Part shown: positions 57,476 through 64,000 of the stretch, one piece after another
How positions within the stretch are numbered: the stretch's first letter is position 1
Layout of the letters: every line of letters begins with the position of its first letter
Source of the DNA: Rhodococcus tibetensis
GTDB taxonomy: Bacteria > Actinomycetota > Actinomycetes > Mycobacteriales > Mycobacteriaceae
Reading direction: 5' to 3'
Assembly: GCF_024438035.1 (NCBI RefSeq)
Contig: NZ_JANFQF010000004.1
Span: 236,829-300,828 of the forward strand
Length of the DNA stretch: 64,000 nt
Made by a program: the position numbers and the translations under genes
Notes under the pieces: generated by a model
Told to the model about the DNA's origin: nothing
Database searches by the model: none
What the model saw: only the letters and a program-made list of their open reading frames with translations

Positions 57476-58963
57476 TCAGAGGATGATCGTGACGACCTTC
57501 TCCTCGGTGTTGGCTTCGATTCCGGCCCAGCCGAGTTCGCGGCCGGTGCCGCTGGTCTTCATGCCGCCCCACGGCAGGGCGGGATCGATGGGTGCCCAGC
57601 CGTTCACCGCGACCGCTCCGGCGCGGACCTTGCCGGCGAGGGTGTGGGCGTGGGACACGTCGCGCGTCCAGATCGACGCGGCGAGCCCGTAGTCGGTGGC
57701 GTTGGCGATCGTGATCGCCTCGTCGGTGGTGTCGAACGCGATGACGGTGCCGACGGGTCCGAAGATCTCCTCTCGCGCGATCTTCATGTCGTTGTTCGCG
57801 TCGGCGAAAATGGTCGGCTGGACGAAGAACCCGTCCCCGTCCGGGCGGCCACCGCCGGCGGCGACCCGGGCGCCCTCGCTGCGTCCGGCCTCGATGTAGC
57901 CGAGGACGGTGTCGCGCTGCTTCGCGTTGACCAGGGCGCCCATCGTGGTGGCCGGATCGAACGGGTCGCCGAGGACCTGCGCGGACGCGGCGGCGGCGAG
58001 ACCGTCGACCACCTGCGAGTACAGCGACCGGTGCACGAGGATGCGGGTGCCCGCGGCGCAGACCTCACCCTGGTTGAAGAACAGTCCCATCGCCGTGCCA
58101 TTGATGGCGGCGTCGAGGTCGGCGTCGGGAAGGATGATCTGCGGGGACTTGCCGCCGAGTTCGAGGGTGGTGCGCTTGAACGTGTCGGCGGCCCGTTTGG
58201 CGATGATCCGGCCGACGCGGGGGCTGCCAGTGAAGCTGATCTTGTCGACGCCGGGGTTACCGGCGAGGGCGTCGCCGGCCACCTCGCCGAGGCCGGGCAC
58301 GATGTTGACGGTGCCGGCGGGCAGACCGGCCTCCTCCAGCAGGGTCGCGAGGTGCAGGATCGACAGCGGTGCGTCCTCCGGCGGCTTGACTACCAGGGTG
58401 TTCCCGGCGGCGAGGGCCGGGGCGATCTTCCACGCCGAGATCATCAGCGGGGTGTTCCACGGGACGATCGCGCCGATCACGCCGACCGGTTCGCGGACGG
58501 TGTACGAGTGGGTGGGCCGGCCGAAGTAACCGGCGGTCGGGATGGACTGGCCGGTGATCTTGTCGGCCCAGCCGGCGAAGTGCCGGAACGTGCCCGCGGC
58601 CATCGGGATATCGAGCATCGTGGGCTGGCCGACGGGCTTGCCGACGTCGAGGGCCTCGAGCCGGGCCAGGATCTCGCCGTCGCGTTCGATGAGATCGGCG
58701 ACCTTGTTCAGGATCCGTCCGCGGGCGGCGCCGGGCAGTGACCCCCATTCACCGTTCAGCTGGGTGCGGGCGGCGCAGACCGCGTCGTCGATGTCCTGCG
58801 CCGTTCCGGCGGACACGTCGACGAGCGGTTTTCCGGTGGCCGGGTTCAGGTCCGTGAATGTTCCGCCGTCCGACGCCGGTCGCCACTGTCCGCCGATGAA
58901 CAGCTGCGTAGCGGTTCCATCAGGAAGCCCTGTGGCACTCACGTTCTCGTGTACTGCGGTCAT
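57476..58963 (-). CDS. Aldehyde dehydrogenase, probable arylacetaldehyde type
   Basis: 495 aa from ATG 58963. NAD-dependent ALDH: IVPWNTPLMISAWKIAPALAAGN, ISFTGSPRVGRIIAKRA, LELGGKSPQII with the catalytic Glu, and FFNQGEVCAAGTRILVH with the catalytic Cys. Sequence style and context (amine oxidase operon, paa and iac loci) favour oxidation of phenylacetaldehyde and indoleacetaldehyde to the acids, as FeaB does. A CRP/GlxR-type site lies 24 bp upstream of the start. A betaine-aldehyde-type substrate cannot be excluded by sequence reading. Confidence 0.88.
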   Translation of the reverse strand: MTAVHENVSATGLPDGTATQLFIGGQWRPASDGGTFTDLNPATGKPLVDVSAGTAQDIDDAVCAARTQLNGEWGSLPGAARGRILNKVADLIERDGEILARLEALDVGKPVGQPTMLDIPMAAGTFRHFAGWADKITGQSIPTAGYFGRPTHSYTVREPVGVIGAIVPWNTPLMISAWKIAPALAAGNTLVVKPPEDAPLSILHLATLLEEAGLPAGTVNIVPGLGEVAGDALAGNPGVDKISFTGSPRVGRIIAKRAADTFKRTTLELGGKSPQIILPDADLDAAINGTAMGLFFNQGEVCAAGTRILVHRSLYSQVVDGLAAAASAQVLGDPFDPATTMGALVNAKQRDTVLGYIEAGRSEGARVAAGGGRPDGDGFFVQPTIFADANNDMKIAREEIFGPVGTVIAFDTTDEAITIANATDYGLAASIWTRDVSHAHTLAGKVRAGAVAVNGWAPIDPALPWGGMKTSGTGRELGWAGIEANTEEKVVTIIL

Positions 58964-58986
58964 AGCGTCGACTCTCCCGGTGGTGT

Positions 58987-59002
58987 TGTGATGGTTGTCA
59001 CA
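58987..59002 (-). promoter_or_regulatory. CRP/GlxR-type binding site upstream of aldehyde dehydrogenase
   Basis: TGTGA-TGGTTG-TCACA matches the CRP/GlxR consensus TGTGA-N6-TCACA exactly, extended by one more pair to an 18-bp inverted repeat (58986-59003). It would place the aldehyde/alcohol dehydrogenase unit under cAMP-linked carbon control. Confidence 0.65.
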
Positions 59003-59038
59003 ATCATGCGGGCGTGGGCGCGGCGTCGTCTTGCACAA

Positions 59039-59530
59039 ATGCGCATGGTTGTTGCTCGTACGCGCACCGATTCGCGGGTTCGCCCGGGTGGACCGCTGTT
59101 CCGCACCTACCCGAGGTCGGTCCAGGGACCAAGTTGTTGATTTACCGGCGGATAGTTCCGCATGAACACGGGCACATCACCAAAGGTACGACCGGGACCG
59201 GGAAGTTCCCGAGGGAGATGGTTTTCTGCTGACCGTAGAGCCGGGTGGCGGCCTCGGCGGTGGTCTGGGCGATGACCATGGGTGGACCTTCGTGTGACGC
59301 TGAGAAGGGGTGGCAACTGTGTGGCCACTGCTGCGCCCGTTCGGGCGCGGCGGCAACGCCCACGGTGAACACGCCGTCAGCAACCTGGCACGCGTGGTCG
59401 GCCGCAACGGCAGTCAGGTCTCGAAGCATCAGCATCAGCAGCAGCAACGTCGACGGTCGCGTCGGTAGGACACCGGGGATCGCCGAGCACATCATATTTT
59501 CGCTTCGATGACCGGACTATTGTTGGACGT
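59039..59530. other. 492-bp spacer with possible gene remnant
   Basis: Between the aldehyde dehydrogenase upstream region and the PknK-like gene there is no intact gene I trust. The stretch holds a probable frameshifted remnant (59107-59279, minus). The part next to 59531 is AT-richer and probably contains the kinase promoter. Confidence 0.5.
59107..59279 (-). pseudogene. Frameshifted 5' fragment, possibly fumarase/aspartase-like
   Basis: From ATG 59279 the frame reads MVIAQTTAEAATRLYGQQ and then a KTISLGNFPVP stretch. One missing base in the CCGGTCCCGG run breaks it; shifting frame restores GRTFGDVPVFMRNYPPVNQQ before a stop at 59107-59109. The TRLYG-Q-LGNFPVPGR pattern recalls the N-terminus of class II fumarase/aspartase-type lyases, but I cannot be sure. 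Only about 57 codons remain. Confidence 0.3.
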
Positions 59531-62500
59531 ATGGCGGACGTCGACCCGGGGGCGACGCAGCGGACCCCCGATATCGGTGCCGAGCTGTCTGCTGCGGGGT
59601 TCGACGAGGCCGTGGAGATCGGTCGCGGTGGGTTCGGAGTCGTCTATCGGTGCTCTCAGCACGACCTGGACAGATCGGTGGCTGTCAAAGTCCTCGCAAC
59701 GGATGTGGAGCAGGAGAGCCTGGAACGTTTCGTTCGCGAGCAGCGGGCGATGGGCCGATTGTCGGGGCATCCGAACATCGTCGATCTCTACCAGGTCGGT
59801 GTGATCGAAGCAGGCCACCGGCCGTTCCTGGTGATGCCGTTCCATGCGGCAGGTTCATTGGACACGCGGATTAGACGGAAGGGCCCGGTGGGGTGGGCGG
59901 AGGTTCTGCACATCGGAATCAAGTTGGCCGGGGCACTCGAGACCGCTCACTGTGCGCAGATACTTCACCGTGACGTCAAGCCTGCCAATGTTCTTCTCAC
60001 CGTTTACCAGGAACCACAGCTGACCGATTTCGGCATTGCGCGGGTTTCGGGTGGTTTCGAGACCTCGTCTGGGGTGATCACCGGGTCGCCGGCATTCACA
60101 GCCCCGGAAGTGCTCGAGGGGCGCGCACCTTCCGTCACCTCCGATATCTACAGTCTGGGTGCGCTGCTGTTCTCCTGCCTCACCGGTCATGCGGCACACG
60201 AAAGGCGCAGTGGGGAAAAGGTGATTTCCCAGTTCGTGCGGATAACTACGGAACCAATTCCGGACCTACGCGAGTCCGGTGTCCCCGCCGAAGTGTGCGC
60301 CGCGATCGAACGCGCGATGGACCGGACCGTCGAGAACCGTCCGCGCACGGCCGCAGAGTTCGGGTACGAGTTACAGCAGGCCCAACTTCGTCACGGGCTG
60401 ATCATGGACGCCATGGACCTGTTGGGCAAGCATGTGCTCGGGCCGCCGATCGGGCCCGTTCCCGCTGGTGCTGAGCGGGCCGCCCTCGGAAGCGGCGACT
60501 TCTCCGCCGATCGCACCCCACCGGCGCCGATGACCAAGTACAGGCCACCGAGCACGACCCGGGCATTGATTGCGCGGAATCGGCTGATCGAAATGCTGCG
60601 AGCGGGAGATCGGCGGCGTCTGACCGTCATTCACGCTCCCGCCGGTTACGGGAAGAGCACGCTCGCCGCCCAATGGCGCGACGCGCTGACCGCCGACGGA
60701 GTCGTGGTTGCGTGGTTGACGGTCGACGGCGACGACAACAACGTCCTGTGGCTGCTCTCGCACGTGATCGAGTCGATCACACGGGTGCGCCCCGAGTTGA
60801 CCACCGACCTGGGGCAGATCGTCGAGGAACACGGTGCCGCGGCCGCGCAATCGGTGCTCTCCATCCTGATCAACACCATCCACGAGAACGGTGAGGACCT
60901 CGCCCTCGTCGTCGACGACTGGCATCGGGTGACCGACCGCACTGCGGTTGCCGCTTTGGCGTTTCTGCTCGATCACGGATGCCACCATCTGCGGATCATC
61001 GTCACCAGCCGCACGCAGGCCGGTCTGCCCCTCGGTCGAATGCGGGTACAGGACGAATTGGTCGAAATCAGCCCTGCGGAACTGTGTTTCGACACACCGG
61101 AGGCAGGTGCCTTCCTCTATGGTGCGGGCCTTCGACTGGAAGAAGAGGATGTGACGAACCTGCGAGACACCACTGACGGGTGGATCGCTGCCCTGCAACT
61201 GGCATCTCTGTCACTGCGGGGATCGCCCGATCCGACCACACTGATTTCCCACCTGTCGGGTCGGCACCGGGCAATCGGCGAGTACCTCGCGGAGAACGTC
61301 CTTGACACTCTCGAACCAGTGTTGCTCGACTTCCTGCTGGCTACATCCGTCACCGAGCGGATCTGCGGTTCCCTCGCCTCCACCCTCGCGGACATCCGGG
61401 AGGGTCAGGCTTGGCTCGAGGAGGTCGAGAAGCGGGATCTGTTCCTGCACAGGATCGATGACGAAGGCCAATGGTTCCGGTATCACCATCTGTTCGCCGA
61501 GTTCTTGCATCGCAGGATCGAGCGCGACCAGCCGAAGCGAGTCGACGAACTGCATCGTCGGGCATTCGGATGGTTCCGGGATCACAATCTGCTCAGCGAG
61601 GCCGTCGACCAGGCTCTGGCCGCCCACGATTCGGCGGCCGCGGTGGACCTGCTCGAGCAGGAGGGCACCTACCTGGTCGAACAATCGCAAATGTCCACCC
61701 AGATCGGTCTGATCACGAAGCTCCCGAGAGACCCCGCAGAATCGAGTATTCGGCTACAACTGTGTGTAGGTTGGGCCGACACGGAACTACAGCGGATCGC
61801 ATCCGCGCGACTAGCACTTGCCCGTGCACGTCGGTTACTGGCGCCCTCCTCGCACCAGGATTCCCGCCTTTCAGCGCTGCGGGCGGAGGCCGATGTCCTC
61901 GAGAGCGCGATCGAGGTCTCGGTCGACAAAGTCACGGGGATCCGAAAGCTGATCGCGGAATGTCTCGCGCACCCCGACAATTACAGCCCCTTCTTGATTT
62001 CCGCGGCTGCGCTCTGCGCTACGTACGTCGAGACGTATGCATTCGATTTCGCTGCGGCACGGCGCTGGCATGCGTGGGCCGGGCCCTACCATGAGCGAAC
62101 GCGCGGGCCGTACACGGTGGTGTACAGCTACGGTTACGCGGCGATTGCGAGCAACGAGCAGCTCGACACGACCACTGCCCAAGACACTCTCGAAACGGGT
62201 TTGGAGTTGGCGCGGGCCGCCGGCGGCGTCAACTCCCAGCCAGCGCGTCTGCTTCGCGGCCAGCTCGGTGAGCTGTTCTACGAGCGGGGCAATATCGATG
62301 AGGCCGAACGGCTCCTGGGCGAAACATTCGACGTCGGCGCACTCGGGGGCGCGGTCGACTTCTTCACCTGCCATTACGCAATCGGTGCCCGGATCAAGAT
62401 TCTCCGGGGCGACCGTCACGGTGCCTCCGCTCACCTCGACGAGGGGGCGGCCATCGCGGAGCGGCTGTCGTTGCCGCGGCTTCGAGCGAGGATCGACAAC

Positions 62501-62977
62501 GAGCGTATCCGGTGGGGTTTAGCGATGAGACCCGACTTCGTGCCGGTGAACTACGAGGCTCGGCAGCACCCGGTCGACGGCATCGAGCTGATCACCGCAC
62601 AACTCGACGACGACACCGCCATCAGTTCGCTGCTCGCGCAGAACACCCCCGAGGCCGTCGCACGGGCATGCGTGTGGGCGCAGGAATGGGTGCAGGCAGT
62701 CGAAGGACGTGCTCGTGCCTCCCTCCAGGCTCGGCTGTTGCTGGTGTCCTGCCTGTACGCGGCGGGACGGGTCGACGACGCCAAGACCGCCCTGCGACCG
62801 GCGGCCGCGGGCTGTGCAGCCCATGGGATGGTGCGGTATCTGATCGACAGTGGACCGCACGTGATCTCCACCCTCGATCTTCTCGACGAGGACGGGCCCG
62901 ATTGGGCCCCTGGCTCAGGCGCTCTCGTCGATGGTGTGCGAGCTGCCAGGTCGACGGCACCGCGGTGGCGGTGCTGA
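59531..62977 (+). CDS. pknK: PknK-like Ser/Thr protein kinase with STAND ATPase
   Basis: 1148 aa from ATG 59531. The kinase domain spans about 20-285: GRGGFGVVYR glycine loop, VAVKV lysine, ILHRDVKPANVLL, LTDFGIARV, TAPEVLEG. A MalT/AcoK-like STAND NTPase follows, with Walker A APAGYGKSTLAAQW near residue 370 and VVDDWHRV as Walker B. The C-terminal half is helical repeats. There is no LuxR helix-turn-helix, as in mycobacterial PknK, which is similar in length (about 1110 aa). The N-terminal start DVDPGATQRTPDI also recalls PknK. PknK phosphorylates regulators and alters growth and stress responses. The stop lies about 5 bp before an IS end, so the gene looks intact. Confidence 0.9.
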   Translation: MADVDPGATQRTPDIGAELSAAGFDEAVEIGRGGFGVVYRCSQHDLDRSVAVKVLATDVEQESLERFVREQRAMGRLSGHPNIVDLYQVGVIEAGHRPFLVMPFHAAGSLDTRIRRKGPVGWAEVLHIGIKLAGALETAHCAQILHRDVKPANVLLTVYQEPQLTDFGIARVSGGFETSSGVITGSPAFTAPEVLEGRAPSVTSDIYSLGALLFSCLTGHAAHERRSGEKVISQFVRITTEPIPDLRESGVPAEVCAAIERAMDRTVENRPRTAAEFGYELQQAQLRHGLIMDAMDLLGKHVLGPPIGPVPAGAERAALGSGDFSADRTPPAPMTKYRPPSTTRALIARNRLIEMLRAGDRRRLTVIHAPAGYGKSTLAAQWRDALTADGVVVAWLTVDGDDNNVLWLLSHVIESITRVRPELTTDLGQIVEEHGAAAAQSVLSILINTIHENGEDLALVVDDWHRVTDRTAVAALAFLLDHGCHHLRIIVTSRTQAGLPLGRMRVQDELVEISPAELCFDTPEAGAFLYGAGLRLEEEDVTNLRDTTDGWIAALQLASLSLRGSPDPTTLISHLSGRHRAIGEYLAENVLDTLEPVLLDFLLATSVTERICGSLASTLADIREGQAWLEEVEKRDLFLHRIDDEGQWFRYHHLFAEFLHRRIERDQPKRVDELHRRAFGWFRDHNLLSEAVDQALAAHDSAAAVDLLEQEGTYLVEQSQMSTQIGLITKLPRDPAESSIRLQLCVGWADTELQRIASARLALARARRLLAPSSHQDSRLSALRAEADVLESAIEVSVDKVTGIRKLIAECLAHPDNYSPFLISAAALCATYVETYAFDFAAARRWHAWAGPYHERTRGPYTVVYSYGYAAIASNEQLDTTTAQDTLETGLELARAAGGVNSQPARLLRGQLGELFYERGNIDEAERLLGETFDVGALGGAVDFFTCHYAIGARIKILRGDRHGASAHLDEGAAIAERLSLPRLRARIDNERIRWGLAMRPDFVPVNYEARQHPVDGIELITAQLDDDTAISSLLAQNTPEAVARACVWAQEWVQAVEGRARASLQARLLLVSCLYAAGRVDDAKTALRPAAAGCAAHGMVRYLIDSGPHVISTLDLLDEDGPDWAPGSGALVDGVRAARSTAPRWRC

Positions 62978-62981
62978 CTAA

Positions 62982-63385
62982 GAGCGTGTCTCATGTGGAC
63001 GAAGTGACTTGTGGTGCATGATGTGACTCGTGGTAGATGAGTTGTCTCTGCGGTTGGTGCCGGATGCGTTGTGGGAGATCGTCGAACCGTTGATTCCGCG
63101 CTTCGTCTCTCGCCCGCAGGGAGGTGGCAGCGCCCCGGTGGATGACCGGGCGGTGTTCACCGCGATCGTGTACGTGCTGACCAGTGGATGTGCGTGGCGC
63201 CATCTGCCGCCGTCGTTCGGGGTCACCGTTCCTACCGCGCACCGCCGGTTCACTACATGGGTGGCGGCGGGGGTTTTCGAGAGACTGCATGGTGAGGTGC
63301 TCGACCGACTCGGTGGGGCCGGCGAACTGGACTGGTCGGCAGCGATCCTGGATGCGGCGAGCGTCCGGGCGAAAAGACATCCCAT
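62982..63385 (+). mobile_element. Truncated IS5-family-like element, left part
   Basis: The left end is set at GAGCGTGTCTCA (62982 onward), resembling terminal repeats of actinobacterial IS5-group elements and sitting immediately after the pknK stop. The right part is missing, replaced by an IS110-like element. Boundaries are approximate. Confidence 0.65.
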
Positions 63386-63422
63386 GAGCTTTGGGTGTCA
63401 AGCGGCAGCCTTCTCGACGTGA
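63030..63422 (+). pseudogene. IS5-family transposase, 3' truncated
   Basis: From GTG 63030 the frame gives the DUF4096/IS5-type N-terminus: LVPDALWEIVEPLIPRF, DDRAVFTAIVYVLTSGCAWRHLPPSF, and HRRFTTWVAAGVFERLH, reaching DWSAAILDAASVRAKR, just where the DDE catalytic domain begins. After about 63378 the reading runs into foreign sequence (HPMSFGCQAAAFST) and stops. Catalytic residues beyond the first Asp are lost, so it is inactive. Cause: insertion of or recombination with the IS110-like element. Confidence 0.85.
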
Positions 63423-64000
63423 TGTGCCCAGGCCGTCGTTTCGTCGTAGTGGGTGCGGGTCTTGAGGCATCCGTGCAGGATGCCGACGAGCCGGTTGGCG
63501 AGCTGCCGCAGGGCAGGGCCGTGGTCGAGACCTCGGGCGCGTTGTTTGTCGTAGTAGGCACGAGCGCCGGGAGAAGCGTGCAGGGCCGAGAACGCCTGCG
63601 AGTTCAGCGCATCGACGAGCCGATCGTTGTGGACGAACCGGGCCGCGACGACCTTCTTTTTGCCGGAGGCTCGGGTGATCGGACTGGTGGCGGCGTAGTT
63701 CTTGCGGGCCTTCGCGGTGGCATACCGTTCCGGGTCGTCGCCGAACTCGCCGAGCACCCGGGGACCGAGCGACCATCCGAGCCCCGGCTGGGACAGGATG
63801 ATCTCAGCGTCCGGGTGCCGGCCAAAATGGGCATCGACCTGCCCTTGCAATGCCCTGATCTCCGCATTCAGCGTCGACAGAACCGCTACAGCGGAGCGGG
63901 TGGTGGCCGCGTAGGCGGCGGTGATCACCGCCGCCCTGCCCAGCTGCTCACCTCGCAGGGCTGCCTGGATCCGATCGGTCTTGGTCTCGATGTCGCGGCG
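63398..64000 (-). CDS. IS110-family transposase, 5' end outside window
   Basis: The minus-strand frame is open from the window edge (reading DIETKTDRIQAALRGEQ near 63990-63940) to TGA at 63398. The C-terminal Transposase_20 domain is clear: ILSQPGLGWSLGPRVLGEFGD, RYATAKARKNYAATSPITRASGKKKVV, and SPGARAYYDKQRARGLDHGPALRQLANRLVGIL with the family's catalytic Ser region. The N-terminal DEDD domain lies outside. It abuts and truncates the IS5-like transposase. Confidence 0.9.
   Translation of the reverse strand, partial: RRDIETKTDRIQAALRGEQLGRAAVITAAYAATTRSAVAVLSTLNAEIRALQGQVDAHFGRHPDAEIILSQPGLGWSLGPRVLGEFGDDPERYATAKARKNYAATSPITRASGKKKVVAARFVHNDRLVDALNSQAFSALHASPGARAYYDKQRARGLDHGPALRQLANRLVGILHGCLKTRTHYDETTAWAHHVEKAAA

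Noticed and set aside
59531..62977. PknK-like gene truncated by the IS element, with loss of a LuxR domain
   Set aside because: The stop precedes the IS end by about 5 bp, and the length and C-terminal pattern resemble mycobacterial PknK, which has no LuxR domain either.

Overview
The window reads as chromosomal DNA of a high-GC mycolic-acid actinomycete, most likely a Rhodococcus of the jostii/opacus type. The pointers are GTG/TTG starts, ATGA or GTGA stop-start overlaps, a TetR-type PaaR, a PknK-like kinase, an N,N-dimethyl-4-nitrosoaniline-type alcohol dehydrogenase, and a modular PKS beside a WS/DGAT-type acyltransferase. The genus is inferred; no 16S rRNA gene is present.

Layout. (1) 1-10.0 kb is housekeeping: the 3' part of glyS, a TPM-domain envelope protein, a YdcF-like protein, dgt, dnaG, tRNA-Asn, an AI-2E-type permease and a CAT-anticodon tRNA. 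(2) 10.2-22.1 kb holds a two-module type I PKS with docking ends and no thioesterase, followed by a WS/DGAT-like acyltransferase. (3) 22.4-34.9 kb is a complete phenylacetyl-CoA (paa) catabolic locus: paaZ-ethD-paaI on minus, paaR on minus, and thiolase-paaF-paaH-paaG and paaABCDE-paaK on plus. (4) 34.9-37.4 kb holds an AraC/FeaR-like regulator and an amidase. (5) 37.4-49.7 kb is an indole-3-acetic acid (iac) degradation locus with all of iacA-iacI recognisable, a sodium:solute symporter with its DUF485 partner, a FixJ-like response regulator, a PAS-PAS histidine kinase and an orphan small gene. (6) 49.7-59.0 kb is an arylalkylamine oxidation locus: copper amine oxidase, APC permease, membrane protein, amidohydrolase, TetR regulator, alcohol dehydrogenase and aldehyde dehydrogenase. 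(7) 59.5-64 kb holds a PknK-like Ser/Thr kinase with a STAND ATPase, then an IS5-like element broken by an IS110-like element that runs off the end.

Together, regions 3-6 look like one aromatic-acetate supercluster. Amines such as phenylethylamine or tryptamine would be imported and oxidised to arylacetaldehydes and then arylacetates. Phenylacetate would go through PaaK/PaaABCE/PaaG/PaaZ/PaaJ/PaaF/PaaH to acetyl-CoA and succinyl-CoA. Indoleacetate would go through IacA-I towards catechol, whose cleavage genes are not in the window.

The regulatory DNA supports this reading. A 14-bp inverted repeat (ACCGAnnnTTCGGT type) precedes the paaA, paaJ-like and paaZ genes. A different motif (CGG-GTA-GG-TTYC type) lies 59-78 bp upstream of the response regulator, the kinase and an orphan small gene. 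A textbook TGTGA-N6-TCACA CRP/GlxR site lies just upstream of the aldehyde dehydrogenase.
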